From Pseudaquabacterium terrae (lineage in GTDB: Bacteria > Pseudomonadota > Gammaproteobacteria > Burkholderiales > Burkholderiaceae_C): a stretch of 64,000 bases of DNA. Of this stretch, positions 27,194 through 36,523 are shown piece by piece; within the stretch, counting starts at the first letter, position 1, and each line of letters opens with the position of its first letter. The notes beneath the pieces were generated by a model. The model had not been told where the DNA came from. It saw nothing but the letters and a program-made list of their open reading frames with translations, and searched no databases. The translations under genes and the position numbers were made by a program. The stretch is taken from the NCBI RefSeq assembly GCF_013266755.1, contig NZ_JABRWJ010000013.1:111561-175560 (forward strand), in the 5' to 3' direction.

Positions 27194-29614
27194 ATGCCGA
27201 TTCAGCCGAGCTACCCTGGCGTATACATCCAGGAGATTCCCAGCGGCGTCCGTACGATCACGGGAGTCTCCACGTCCATCGCCGCCTTCTTCGGGCGGAC
27301 GCTGAAAGGTCCCATCAACAAACCAGTCCGCTGTCTGAGCCTTTCGGACTTCCAGCGTGGATTCGGCGGCGGACATCCCTCGGGCGAGATGAGCTCGAGC
27401 ATCTTCCAGTTCTTCGGCAATGGCGGCACAGACTGTTATGTGGTCCGGCTCGCGCACAACGCCAGGAAGGCCGAGGTCACGCTCAGGAATCTCGCGGGTG
27501 CCGCGGTTCTCACGTTCACGGCGAAGGACGCCGGCACCTGGGGCAACAACGTACGCATCGCCGTCGACTACAACACGACGAACCCTGAAGAAGCCTTCAA
27601 TCTGTACGTGACGCAGGAAGAGAGCGGCGTGGTCGTCAAGAGCGAAACTTTCCTGAATCTTTCGATGAATCCGCTGTCGCCGCGGTTCGTCGTCAATTTT
27701 GTCACGCAGGGGTCGGCACTGGTCGACGTTCGTCTGGCGACCGGCTTCGATCTGAACTCCGCTCCGCAGGACGGGTTCAGCCAGGGACGCCGCGTGATGG
27801 GCAGCACGCTGCCCGCCATACGCGATGAATTCAACACGCTGGTCTTTCCAGCGGCTCCGGCGGTCTCGACGACTTTCAAATTCGACATCAGCGTCAATGA
27901 CGGGCCGTTCACGACGGTCGATCTGCAAGCCAGTGGCCTCGGGCCCATTGCCACGAGCGTCACGAGCCGAAGCGCACTCGAGGGGGCCATCCTCGCGCGC
28001 ATCGCGCCCTCGCTTCCCGCCGGCGTTTCGGTGTCCTGCAGTCTGGACGAAATCGAAGGGGGCACCGGATTGCGAGTGCTCACCATCAGGTCGGCGACTG
28101 GAAACAACCTCAGCGTCAAGATTCGCCGTGCATCCAACAACGATCTCGCGGCCGCGTTCATGCTGGGCATCGATCAGGGCGGCATCGAGGCAACGCGCTT
28201 CGCGAACCATCGCCCGGTGCCGACGGCAACGTATTCATCCGGCGACGTGAACGTGTGGGCGAGGTTGCTGCAACTGGATACGGCTGGAACTCCCGCCCAC
28301 GATCTCAGGAGCATCACGTTCTCCGGCGCGCCCAGTCCCGCCACAGTCACATTCGGTGACGCGGCGACGAACGTGCTTCAGACCACGACTACGGCTGGCG
28401 ATCGATGGTTCAAGGATGCCTTGTCCTCGGCGGTCAACAATCACTCCGATGGTGTGCGTGAAAAGCTGCAGATACTGGCCAAGGCGATCAACGACAAACC
28501 CGACGCGCCGGTGACGGCGGAAGTCTGGGGCTATCGCATTGCGTTCAAGCCGAAGGTCGGCATGCTCAATACGAGCTACGGCATCGGTTCGACCGCATCG
28601 GAAAACCTCGCGGCTTCGTTCACGGCCAATGTGCGGCAATATGCGCTGGGCAACATCGGCACCGGCAGTTTCCAGAATGGCGCCGGCCAAGTGGGCGGTG
28701 ACGACGACGGTACGCCGCTGACCGTCGCCGACTACACGGGCAGCGCGCTCGACCACACCGGCTTCCACGCGCTGGACCGCGTCGATCTGTTCAACCTCAT
28801 GGTGTTGCCGCGGGACGAGGACATCGACGAAGCCGAGTATCAGCAGCTCTTCGGCCCGGCATCCATCTACTGCGAGAGCCGGCGCGCCTTCCTGCTGCTG
28901 GATGCGCCGACGAGCTGGACGAACGGCGAGAAGATGGACGCCGATGCCGCGAAGGTGAACTCGCTGCGCGCCGGTGTCGTCAAGCAGAATTCCGCCATCT
29001 TCTACCCGCGCGTGAAGATCAGCGATGCAGGATTCATCAAGTCGATCGGCCCGTCCGGCATGCTCGCCGGCCTGTTGGCTCGCACCGACTCCCAACGCGG
29101 CGTGTGGAAAGCGCCCGCGGGCATCGAAGCCGACACGCGCGGCGTGCTCGACGTCGAGCTGAACCTCACCGACAACGAGAACGGCGTGCTCAACAAGCTC
29201 GGCGTCAACTGCATACGCAAGTTCCCGAACGGCATCGTCAACTGGGGCGCGCGCACGCTCGACGGCAGCGACGACTTCGGCTCGGAGTGGAAGTACATCC
29301 CGATCCGCAGGCTCGCGCTCTTCCTCGAGGAGTCGCTGTTCCGCGGCACGAAGTGGGTGGTGTTCGAGCCGAACGACGAACCGCTCTGGGCAAAGATCCG
29401 GATGAACGTGGGCGCATTCATGCTGAGCCAGTTCAGGCAGGGCGCGTTCCAGGGCAGCACGCCCGACAAGGCGTTCTTCGTGAAGTGCGACGGGGAAACG
29501 ACCACCGCGAACGACCGCAACCTGGGCATCGTGAACATCCAGGTGGGATTCGCGCCGCTGAAGCCGGCGGAGTTCGTCGTCATCAGCATCCAGCAGATCC
29601 CCGACATCGTTTGA
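27194..29614 (+). CDS. Contractile sheath protein
   Basis: An 806-residue phage tail sheath family protein (Afp2-4 type). The N-terminus has the classic sheath entry 'SYPGVYIQEIPSGVRTITGVST' and 'AAFFGRTLKGPINKPV'. The C-terminal third holds the conserved core (LGVNCIRKFPNGIVNWGARTL, KYIPIRRLALFLEESL, FEPNDEPLWAKI) and ends with the strand (FVVISIQQIPDIV) that hooks adjacent subunits. At roughly twice the length of minimal eCIS sheaths, it carries large inserted surface domains between about residues 110 and 480. It is the only sheath gene in the operon, whereas Afp and PVC have three. ATG at 27194 has GAGG upstream. Confidence 0.95.
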   Translation: MPIQPSYPGVYIQEIPSGVRTITGVSTSIAAFFGRTLKGPINKPVRCLSLSDFQRGFGGGHPSGEMSSSIFQFFGNGGTDCYVVRLAHNARKAEVTLRNLAGAAVLTFTAKDAGTWGNNVRIAVDYNTTNPEEAFNLYVTQEESGVVVKSETFLNLSMNPLSPRFVVNFVTQGSALVDVRLATGFDLNSAPQDGFSQGRRVMGSTLPAIRDEFNTLVFPAAPAVSTTFKFDISVNDGPFTTVDLQASGLGPIATSVTSRSALEGAILARIAPSLPAGVSVSCSLDEIEGGTGLRVLTIRSATGNNLSVKIRRASNNDLAAAFMLGIDQGGIEATRFANHRPVPTATYSSGDVNVWARLLQLDTAGTPAHDLRSITFSGAPSPATVTFGDAATNVLQTTTTAGDRWFKDALSSAVNNHSDGVREKLQILAKAINDKPDAPVTAEVWGYRIAFKPKVGMLNTSYGIGSTASENLAASFTANVRQYALGNIGTGSFQNGAGQVGGDDDGTPLTVADYTGSALDHTGFHALDRVDLFNLMVLPRDEDIDEAEYQQLFGPASIYCESRRAFLLLDAPTSWTNGEKMDADAAKVNSLRAGVVKQNSAIFYPRVKISDAGFIKSIGPSGMLAGLLARTDSQRGVWKAPAGIEADTRGVLDVELNLTDNENGVLNKLGVNCIRKFPNGIVNWGARTLDGSDDFGSEWKYIPIRRLALFLEESLFRGTKWVVFEPNDEPLWAKIRMNVGAFMLSQFRQGAFQGSTPDKAFFVKCDGETTTANDRNLGIVNIQVGFAPLKPAEFVVISIQQIPDIV

Positions 29615-29633
29615 AGTTTGAGAGGAGAGGCAC

Positions 29634-30155
29634 ATGGCCAAGGGATTCGAAAAGAACGCCAAGCGGTTCGACCCCTACAAGAACTTCAAATTCCGTATCC
29701 TGTGGGACAACAAGCCAGTGCTCGGGGTGAGCAAGGTGAGCGCGCTGAAGCGCACCACCGAGGTGGTGAAGCATCGCGAGGGCGGTGACAACAGCACCGA
29801 CCGCAAGTCGCCGGGCAGGACTACGTACGACGCCATCACGCTCGAACGCGGCATCACGCACGACCCCGAGTTCGAGAAGTGGGCTAACAAGGTCCACCCG
29901 TACGCGGGCGACTCGGCGATGGATCTCGCGGACTACAAGAAGGACCTGACGCTCGAGATGATGAACGAGAAGGGTCACGTGGTTTACCGCTACTTCCTCT
30001 ACTACTGCTGGGTCAGTGAATACACCGCGCTGCCCGAGCTGAACGGCAACGCGAATGCCGTGGCCATCGAGTCGCTCAAGATCGAGCTGGAAGGCTGGAC
30101 GCGGGATCTGGACACGAAGGAACCGAAAGAATCTGACGACGTCCCGCAGCCCTGA
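29634..30155 (+). CDS. Inner tube (Hcp-like/gp19) protein
   Basis: A 173-residue phage tail tube family protein (T4 gp19/Afp1 type), predicted to form stacked hexameric rings inside the sheath. Typical features are the opening 'DPYKNFKFRILWDNKPVLGVSKVS', the loop 'VVKHREGGDNSTDRKSPGRTTYDAITLERG' and the later 'LTLEMMNEKGHVV..Y'. It follows the sheath gene by 19 bases, with AGAGGAGAGG as a strong ribosome site, consistent with the high copy number needed. A single tube gene is present. Confidence 0.95.
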   Translation: MAKGFEKNAKRFDPYKNFKFRILWDNKPVLGVSKVSALKRTTEVVKHREGGDNSTDRKSPGRTTYDAITLERGITHDPEFEKWANKVHPYAGDSAMDLADYKKDLTLEMMNEKGHVVYRYFLYYCWVSEYTALPELNGNANAVAIESLKIELEGWTRDLDTKEPKESDDVPQP

Positions 30156-30191
30156 TCTGCGGCGACAACGCACCGGAAGCGGTTGAAAGAA

Positions 30192-30932
30192 ATGCGTCGG
30201 TTCGGGATCCATGCAAGTGACCTGACGATCGACTTCGCCGTCGGCAACGAATCCGTGCTCGTGACGCGGATCCTGGAACAGTGCGCCGGCAATGCCGAGG
30301 AGGGCACGCGCGCAGATTTTTTCCGCGAGCTGTCCGTCGGCAGGCGGATCGAGCGGCTGCTCACGCTGGCGGCGGACGGCGAGCGTTCGGCGTTCAGCTT
30401 TCCGTTTCATTGCACGGGCTGCAATCAGCAGCTCGAGTTCGAGCTCACGCTCGAGGAGATCCGCGAGTTGCAGCGGCACGCGGACTCCATCGATGCCGTC
30501 GCGGTCGAGTTCGGCGGGCAGTCGTTCGAATTCCGCAAACCCTGCGGGCGCGATCAGGAAACCTGGGGTGCGATGAGCTTCGCCGACCAGTCGGAAGCGA
30601 TGCGGGTGATGCTGGGCTCGCTGGCGCTGAAGCAGGGCGCGCCGAGGCTCGGCCTGGAGCTCATCGACCTCGTCGACGACGCCATGGACGAAGCCGACCC
30701 GCTGGTGAATTTCCGCTGCCAGATCACCTGCGCGGAATGCGCCGCGACCAACGCGTTCTCCATCGACCTGTGCGAGGTCGCGCTCGCAATGCTGCGTGGG
30801 TTGCAAACGCGGTTGATCGTGCAGGTGCACCGGCTCGCCTCTCACTACCACTGGAGTGAGCAGGAAATCTTCGCCGTGCCGCACTGGCGCCGGAAGCAGT
30901 ATCTCAACCTCATCGCCGCCGGTGGCTCATGA
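30192..30932 (+). CDS. Cys4 baseplate/chaperone-like protein (T4 gp26-like, tentative)
   Basis: A 246-residue soluble protein. The ATG at 30192 is preferred; an in-frame TTG lies 9 bases earlier. Two CxxC pairs (C74/C77 in FHCTGCNQ and C180/C183 in CAEC) could build a split zinc ribbon, with C176 and C194 nearby. The C-terminus has the segment 'HYHWSEQEIFAVPHWRRKQYLNLI'. A HWSE..I..LP..RR..YL.LI ending is typical of the T4 baseplate/tail-chaperone-like proteins found after the tube gene in eCIS and Mu-like tails. A role in tube or sheath assembly is inferred from position. The next gene overlaps by 4 bases. Confidence 0.6.
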   Translation: MRRFGIHASDLTIDFAVGNESVLVTRILEQCAGNAEEGTRADFFRELSVGRRIERLLTLAADGERSAFSFPFHCTGCNQQLEFELTLEEIRELQRHADSIDAVAVEFGGQSFEFRKPCGRDQETWGAMSFADQSEAMRVMLGSLALKQGAPRLGLELIDLVDDAMDEADPLVNFRCQITCAECAATNAFSIDLCEVALAMLRGLQTRLIVQVHRLASHYHWSEQEIFAVPHWRRKQYLNLIAAGGS

Positions 30933-31879
30933 ACGGGTACCTGTCGCGTATCGCCAAGCAGAGCGGGCTCAAGTACCAGGCGCCGAGACCGGAAGCACGC
31001 GCGTTGCCCGCCGCCGGCCCTGTCGAAGTGCCGGCTGCACCCGAGCTCGAGCGCACCGTCATGGTCCGCGCCGACTCACCGCAAACGGAAGTGTCGTCGG
31101 CTCCCGAATCGAAAGGCATGCAGCGGGCACAACCGCCTCTCGGGCCGGAGCGCGGCGTGGATGCCGCAAGAACTCGCGAGAGCGGCGCACAAGCAGGCGC
31201 AGCGCGCGTCGCGACGGGCGGCGAGCCCAACCAACCGGCGGCGGCGACGCCCGAGGCTGCGCCGGCGCGTGAGCCACTGGAAGGTGGGCTGCGCACCGAG
31301 CTCCCGGATGCGCCGGCACGAGACCGCGCCGCCGGCGAACCGCGGCTCGTCGAGCTGACTCATCTCGTGGAATCCACTCCGTCCGAAACCGCGCCCGCCA
31401 GGCCCGCCCAGGCGGATGTCGCGCGTCACGCGGAGCTCGAAACGGATTCCGCCGACAGGCGCGCGCCGCTCGCCGAACCGAAGCAGCACTTCACGCGCAC
31501 CGCGGAGCTCCTCGGCAACCACGCCGCGCTCACGCCCGAGCTGCAGACCGTCGTCTTCCGCGAAGTGCAGGAATGGGTCGCGGCATCGCCGCAGGCGCAG
31601 CGGCTCGAGCGGGACGCACCCACGAGCGCGCCGCGCCTGCTGGATGCCACGCAGGCGCGCGCACCCGAGGCGGCTGCCGCCCGCGAAGACGGGCCGCGGG
31701 ACGCGCCGGACCGCGCGCAGCCCATCGAGCAGCAGTTCGACCTTTCGATCGGCACCATCAACGTCACCATCGAGGAGCCAGAAACGCCGCGCCGGCCGGA
31801 TTCGCGGCCGCGCCAGCCGGAGCGGGCAGCCCGCGACGACAGCGCCCACAGCTCGCGGCTCGGGCGCAGCTACCTCTAG
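30929..31879 (+). CDS. Ala/Pro/Arg-rich linker protein of the injection system
   Basis: A 316-residue protein starting in an ATGA overlap with the previous stop. It is dominated by low-complexity Ala, Pro, Glu and Arg and is predicted to be largely disordered. Two ordered patches stand out: the N-terminal 'MNGYLSRIAKQSGLKY' and the C-terminal 'IEQQFDLSIGTINVTIEEPE'. A short beta motif of that sort is seen in small proteins of other eCIS loci. No enzyme or membrane motif is present. Its place between the Cys4 protein and the DUF4255 gene suggests a structural or assembly role. It could be a divergent length ruler, but has no long helical repeats. Confidence 0.65.
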   Translation: MNGYLSRIAKQSGLKYQAPRPEARALPAAGPVEVPAAPELERTVMVRADSPQTEVSSAPESKGMQRAQPPLGPERGVDAARTRESGAQAGAARVATGGEPNQPAAATPEAAPAREPLEGGLRTELPDAPARDRAAGEPRLVELTHLVESTPSETAPARPAQADVARHAELETDSADRRAPLAEPKQHFTRTAELLGNHAALTPELQTVVFREVQEWVAASPQAQRLERDAPTSAPRLLDATQARAPEAAAAREDGPRDAPDRAQPIEQQFDLSIGTINVTIEEPETPRRPDSRPRQPERAARDDSAHSSRLGRSYL

Positions 31880-31896
31880 CTACTCACCGGCCACCC

Positions 31897-33111
31897 ATGT
31901 CGCTTGCCCAGTCATCCAATGCCATCGGCGCCGTCACCCGGGTGCTCAAGGAGCGTCTCGACGCGCGCACCGGCAGGAGCGTCAGCATCGGCCGGCTCGA
32001 TCAGGCCTCCGGCGTGGGCGAGCACCTCAACCTCTTCCTGTACGAGATCGCGTTCGACCCGCACCTCAAGAACACGCCGCTCAACGAAGGTGAGAAGCCG
32101 CCCGTCTGGCTGGTGCTCAAGTACCTGCTCACGGCGTTCGAATCCGCGGACGACAGCGACTCGCCGCGCGCGCACGAGATCCTGGGCTCGGCCATCCGGG
32201 CCATCTACCAGGACGACCTGCTGAAGCTCGACGGCCTGGTCGCGAACACGAAGCCGCTGGAGAGCAACCCGGGCGAGCTGCACGTCACCTTCGACGAGTC
32301 CCCTGCGGACGTGGTAGCCAAGCTGACGCAGGGCGCAGACGAGACGCCGCGGCTGTCCATTGCCTTCCAGGTGCGCCCGGTGATGATCGCGCCGCCCGAG
32401 CCCGGCAACTACTCGCTGCTCGTCGGCGTCGACTACGTGAGCCCGCCCGCGCTGACGTCCGAGCCGGTCGGCCTGGATGTCATCCCGTCGATGGGACCGT
32501 TCATCGCGGAGATCTCGCCGGGCGGGTTCGAGGTGAACGAGGTCGTCACGCTGCGCGGTACGGATCTGCATCTCGCGAATCTTTCCGTTGCGCTCGGGCC
32601 GGTCGACCTGCCCGTCGTCATGCAGCGGCCGGACGAGCTCCGGTTCAAGGTCGATTCGACCTTCATCGGTGCCGGCGGAATCTCCGCGGGCAGCCACCCG
32701 GTGGCCATCGTGCAGCTGCTGCCGGGCACCGGGAAGAAGCGCCGAAGCAATGCCGTCATCGGCAATCTCGTGCCGACGCTGAACACGGCCGGGGTGCCGC
32801 AGGCGAGCATCGTCATCACGCCCGGCACGTCCGGCACGCCCGACAAGGCGCACGCCACCATCGATCTCGGCGGCACGCTGCTCGGCAACGAGCACGACGA
32901 CGTGATCCTGGCGCTGCATCGCGACGGCACAGTCCGGAAGATGTTCGACGTGTTCTCCGCCTTGCCCACGCCGCCCGTGCCGTTGCAATCGGCGCGGCAA
33001 CTCGTGATGACGGCCGGCAGCGCGGTGGAGGTGGGCGAGTACCGGCTCATCCTGCTCGTCAACGGCCAGCAGGCTCCTCAGAGCCCGGAAGTCCGGTTGC
33101 GCGCACCATGA
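31897..33111 (+). CDS. DUF4255 (Pvc16-like) sheath/tube terminator protein
   Basis: A 404-residue protein whose first about 190 residues match the DUF4255/Pvc16 N-terminal domain (NAIGAVTRVLKERLD; GEHLNLFLYEIAFDPHLKNTP; PPVWLVLKYLLTAFE; AHEILGSAIRAIYQ). In PVC and Afp, Pvc16/Afp16 caps the distal end of the tube and sheath. The remaining about 200 residues form two or three Ig-like beta domains (FIAEISPGGFEVNEVVTLRGTDL, EVGEYRLILLVNG), a common extension in non-Afp lineages. ATG at 31897 is the first in-frame start of the conserved domain. Its stop overlaps the AAA+ start by 4 bases. Confidence 0.88.
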   Translation: MSLAQSSNAIGAVTRVLKERLDARTGRSVSIGRLDQASGVGEHLNLFLYEIAFDPHLKNTPLNEGEKPPVWLVLKYLLTAFESADDSDSPRAHEILGSAIRAIYQDDLLKLDGLVANTKPLESNPGELHVTFDESPADVVAKLTQGADETPRLSIAFQVRPVMIAPPEPGNYSLLVGVDYVSPPALTSEPVGLDVIPSMGPFIAEISPGGFEVNEVVTLRGTDLHLANLSVALGPVDLPVVMQRPDELRFKVDSTFIGAGGISAGSHPVAIVQLLPGTGKKRRSNAVIGNLVPTLNTAGVPQASIVITPGTSGTPDKAHATIDLGGTLLGNEHDDVILALHRDGTVRKMFDVFSALPTPPVPLQSARQLVMTAGSAVEVGEYRLILLVNGQQAPQSPEVRLRAP

Positions 33112-35267
33112 AACCCGCCAGGCGCGAAGTCACCGAGATCGTGTTTGCGCCGAACCTGCGCGGCGCCGACGAGCTCGCCAACCACTGGATGCGCCAGGCG
33201 ACGCTGCGCTCGCGGCGCGAGATCGCGTGGTTGTGGCACGAGCGCGGACATCGCGCGCCGACCATCGCGGGTGAGTTGCCGCCCATCGTGGACAAGGCTT
33301 CGGACTCGCTCGACCTGTCGCGGCACTGGGCGGAGAAGCGGAAGTTCTTCGGCGAGAACGTCGCCGCACACTATCTCAGCGAGAAGCTCCAGACGGCGCC
33401 CCCGGTGCTGAAGAAGCGCCGCCGCGGCTCGTTCGCCTGGGTCGTGCACGAGCTTCAGCTGGACGAGGTCGCGTCGTTCGCGCTCGGGCTCGGCCTCGCC
33501 GCCGCGTTCGATGCGACGTTCGGCGCCGTCATCGCGACCTGTCTCAACGACCACGCGCGCACGTATCCGAACCTCATGTTGATCCAGCGGCTCTGGGATT
33601 CGCCCGAAGACGCGCTGGTGCTCGCCGATCCGCTGCACGTGCTCTTCGGCCATGGGCTCTTGCGCCGAAGCTCCGTGGCGCAGCGCAGTTACGCCGAGAC
33701 GTTCTGGGAGCAGCCGTTGACGGTGCCGCCGCTGATCGCGCGCGAGTTGCTGTCGGCCCATCCCATCGCGCCCGCGGGGCTCGAACTCATCGAGCCGCGG
33801 AAGGAACCCGGCGCGACACCCGACAAGGCGGGCGAGCTCATGGGCTATCGACTCGAGTCGGAGAAGGCGACCAGGTTGCGCGTCGTGCCGCTGCTCGGCA
33901 ACAAGCGCTCCGCCTACCGGCAGGCGGCGGCGGCTGTTTCCAGCGTCACGAAGCGTGCGTTCTGGGAATACCGCGGCGCGCCGGCGCTCCCGGCCGCCGA
34001 TGAATACCTGAACACGCTGGTCACGCTGTGCTGGCTGCAGGACCGCGACCTGCTCGTCGACCACGGCCTGTTCGACACGGCCGAGAAGAACCGGCCGCGC
34101 AATGACGGGCTGCCGCCGTTGTCGGTGCCGGTCACGCTGTTCGCGCCGATCTCGGAACACCTGCAGGTGCGGCACATCGACGCGGAGCTGCTGCTGCCGG
34201 TGCTGAAGATCCCGACCCTTTCGTACGAGGGCCGGCTCGCCGCCTGGCGCGAGGAATTCGGGCGCGACGCGACCGCGCTCGATGCGACGCTGACGGAAGT
34301 CGCGCGACGATTCCGCTACGAACGCGCGACCATTCGCCAGATCGCGGCGGAGATCAAGGCGCTTCCCGGCACGCCGACCGAGGACGATCTCATCGCCGCG
34401 TGCCGCGCCGAGCTCGGCGTCGACATGGGCGATCTCGCCGCGTACGTCGAGCCGCGCTTCAAGGACGAGCGCCTCATCCTGCCGAAGAAGCAGTCGCTCC
34501 AGTTCCAGGAGCAGCTCGGCGCCATGGCGTCGTTGACCAAGGTCCACTACGGCTGGGGCACGGCGCAGGCCTGGAACGAGGGTGGCATCACCGTGTTGTT
34601 CGCCGGCCCGCCCGGTACCGGCAAGACCATGGCCGCGGAGATCATGGCGCGCGAGCTCAAGCTGCCGATGTATCGCATCGATCTCTCGCAGGTCGTCAAC
34701 AAGTACATCGGCGAGACCGAGAAGAACCTCAAGCGGGTGTTCGATGCCGCGGAGGTCTCGGACATGGTGCTGTTCTTCGACGAGGCGGATTCCCTGTTCG
34801 GCAAGCGCACGGACGTCAGCGATGCGCGCGACCGCTACGCGAACCTCGAGGTGAGCTACCTGCTCGAGCGCATGGAGCGGTTCAAGGGGCTCGCCATCCT
34901 CGCGACCAACCGCAAGCGCGATCTCGACGAAGCGTTCATGCGCCGCATCCGCTACGTCATCGACTTCCCGGTGCCGGACGAACCGGAGCGCGCCGAGATC
35001 TGGAAGCAGGTCATCCCGCGCGAAGTGGTCAGGAACTCGACCATCGATGTCGCATTCCTCGCGCGCCAGTTCCCGCTCTCCGGCGGCCACATCCGCTCGG
35101 TGGTGTTCAACGCCTGCCTGCAATCGGCGCGCGGCGCGGGCGACCGGAAGGAGCTGTTCATGAAGGACGTGTTGATCGCGGTGAAGCGCGAGTACGACAA
35201 GATGAATCGGTCGCTGAGCGTGGACCAGCTCGGCGCGTATGCGCATCACGTCACCGGGCTGGAGTAG
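33108..35267 (+). CDS. AAA+ ATPase of the injection system (Afp15/Pvc15-like)
   Basis: A 719-residue cytoplasmic AAA+ ATPase. The Walker A motif GPPGTGKT is at residues 500-507 and Walker B LFFDEAD has D558/E559. The arginine finger region is DEAFMRRIRYVIDFPVP, and the sensor segment is AILATNRKRDLD. The N-terminal about 450 residues form a helical domain found in eCIS ATPases and in related p97/Cdc48-like regulators. In Afp and PVC this ATPase is needed for assembly or cargo handling and is a hallmark distinguishing eCIS from R-type pyocins, which lack it. It overlaps the DUF4255 gene by 4 bases. Confidence 0.93.
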   Translation: MKPARREVTEIVFAPNLRGADELANHWMRQATLRSRREIAWLWHERGHRAPTIAGELPPIVDKASDSLDLSRHWAEKRKFFGENVAAHYLSEKLQTAPPVLKKRRRGSFAWVVHELQLDEVASFALGLGLAAAFDATFGAVIATCLNDHARTYPNLMLIQRLWDSPEDALVLADPLHVLFGHGLLRRSSVAQRSYAETFWEQPLTVPPLIARELLSAHPIAPAGLELIEPRKEPGATPDKAGELMGYRLESEKATRLRVVPLLGNKRSAYRQAAAAVSSVTKRAFWEYRGAPALPAADEYLNTLVTLCWLQDRDLLVDHGLFDTAEKNRPRNDGLPPLSVPVTLFAPISEHLQVRHIDAELLLPVLKIPTLSYEGRLAAWREEFGRDATALDATLTEVARRFRYERATIRQIAAEIKALPGTPTEDDLIAACRAELGVDMGDLAAYVEPRFKDERLILPKKQSLQFQEQLGAMASLTKVHYGWGTAQAWNEGGITVLFAGPPGTGKTMAAEIMARELKLPMYRIDLSQVVNKYIGETEKNLKRVFDAAEVSDMVLFFDEADSLFGKRTDVSDARDRYANLEVSYLLERMERFKGLAILATNRKRDLDEAFMRRIRYVIDFPVPDEPERAEIWKQVIPREVVRNSTIDVAFLARQFPLSGGHIRSVVFNACLQSARGAGDRKELFMKDVLIAVKREYDKMNRSLSVDQLGAYAHHVTGLE

Positions 35268-35273
35268 ACAGAC

Positions 35274-35534
35274 ATGGGCAAACGCACCGTGCACGTCGCG
35301 AACCTCCGCATCCGCATCCCCCGCGGCCTCGGCGGTCAGGCAGTGGACCTCGCCTCGGGCCTGGGCCGCGAGATCCTGCGCAGCGTCGCCGATGCCACCG
35401 CAAGCGAGACCCGCAGCAAGAAGGTGGGCGCCATTGACACTGTGGTGGTGCGCGCCGCACGCACGGACGTGCCGGACCTGCAGAAGCAGGCGGCGGCGCA
35501 GGTGGCGCAGTCACTGCGCAAACGGTTCGACTAG
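35274..35534 (+). CDS. Small hypothetical protein of the injection-system operon
   Basis: An 86-residue protein with GAGTAG just before ATG at 35274, 6 bases after the ATPase stop. It is basic at the N-terminus (MGKRTVHVANLRIRIPRGL) and helical later (KQAAAQVAQSLRKRF). Strict co-directional packing supports it being real. Small helical proteins at this position are common in eCIS loci, but I do not know a function. Confidence 0.7.
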   Translation: MGKRTVHVANLRIRIPRGLGGQAVDLASGLGREILRSVADATASETRSKKVGAIDTVVVRAARTDVPDLQKQAAAQVAQSLRKRFD

Positions 35535-35541
35535 GAAACAC

Positions 35542-36207
35542 ATGGCTGGCGTTCTGCTTCGTGGCGCATTGATCGAGTACGGCTCCGACTTCATGGGGCC
35601 GATACCGAACGTCGTCATCTTCCAGTTCAACCCCGACACCATGACGCGCACGGTGGAGGTGCCGCCGCGCCCGTCGTCGGCCGTCGCGCGCGAGACCACG
35701 CAGGCTGGCGAGCCCACGGTCGAGAAGATCACGCTCAAGGCGAGCTTCAGCGCTGCGGACGAATTCGGCAAGAACAAGGTGCTCGCGCGGCTCTTCGGCG
35801 TCGGCCCACGCCTGGCCGCGCTCGAGAAGATGGTCTACCCGGCGAATGAGCTCGTCGCCGCCATTGGCGCGGCGCTCGGCATCGGCGGTGCCGTGGCGGA
35901 AACCGGCGATGCGCGCCAACCCATTCCACGCCAGAAGATGCCGCGCATTCTCTTCGTGTGGGGTCCGTACAAGGTGTTGCCAGTGGTGCTCGAGTCAATG
36001 AGCATCACCGAGCAGCAGTTCGATTTCCTGCTCAACCCGATCCAGGCGGAGGTGTCGATCACGATGGCCGTGAATGCCATCGACGAATGTTCCGACGACA
36101 AGGTGGGCAAGGGCGCGCTGAGCTATTCGAACATGGCGAAGGACGCGCAGGCCATGGCCAACCTGGCCAATACCGCTTCGCAGGCGGTCGAGCTGATTCC
36201 GTTCTGA
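35542..36207 (+). CDS. CIS tube-initiator / baseplate hub protein (Afp7-like)
   Basis: A 221-residue protein of the contractile-injection-system tube-protein family (PF19266, N-terminal region of LysM-type tail proteins). Family features are 'PNVVIFQFNPDTMTRTVEV' near the start, 'ITLKASFSAADEF', 'RILFVWGPYKVLPVVLESMSITEQQFD', and 'NPIQAEVSITMAV'. In eCIS particles this protein joins the spike hub to the first tube ring. The C-terminal LysM domain of Afp7 is separate here, supplied by the next gene. AGGAA lies 7 bases before ATG at 35542. Confidence 0.88.
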   Translation: MAGVLLRGALIEYGSDFMGPIPNVVIFQFNPDTMTRTVEVPPRPSSAVARETTQAGEPTVEKITLKASFSAADEFGKNKVLARLFGVGPRLAALEKMVYPANELVAAIGAALGIGGAVAETGDARQPIPRQKMPRILFVWGPYKVLPVVLESMSITEQQFDFLLNPIQAEVSITMAVNAIDECSDDKVGKGALSYSNMAKDAQAMANLANTASQAVELIPF

Positions 36208-36218
36208 GGCGGGCGATC

Positions 36219-36521
36219 ATGTTCGAATCGAATTCGCGCTATCTGAAGATTCCGACCGTCGAGGTCGAGAACGCCAAAGGCGAGACGGTGCTGGCCGTGA
36301 AGCTCCGGCGGCTGCCGGCGGTGGAGGGCAACCTCACCGCGGTGGCGGGCACGGACCGGCTCGATGTCATAGCGCACCGTCGCTACACCGACGGCACGAA
36401 GTTCTGGCACGTCGCCGACGCCAACACCGAACTCGAGGCCAGCAACCTCGTCGAGCAGGAATCGAAGGCGGATTCGCCCGGCACGCACGAGACGAAGTTC
36501 CTCTTCGTCCCCGAGAACTGA
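36219..36521 (+). CDS. LysM / gpX-like baseplate protein
   Basis: A 100-residue protein with a LysM-like core of the tail protein X type ('GTDRLDVIAHRRYTDGTKFWHVADANTEL'). In Afp-like systems this module is fused to the tube-initiator; here it is a stand-alone gene 11 bases downstream of it. LysM-like domains in T4 gp53 and eCIS clamp neighbouring baseplate wedges and need not bind peptidoglycan. The next gene follows after 2 bases. Confidence 0.8.
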   Translation: MFESNSRYLKIPTVEVENAKGETVLAVKLRRLPAVEGNLTAVAGTDRLDVIAHRRYTDGTKFWHVADANTELEASNLVEQESKADSPGTHETKFLFVPEN

Positions 36522-36523
36522 CC

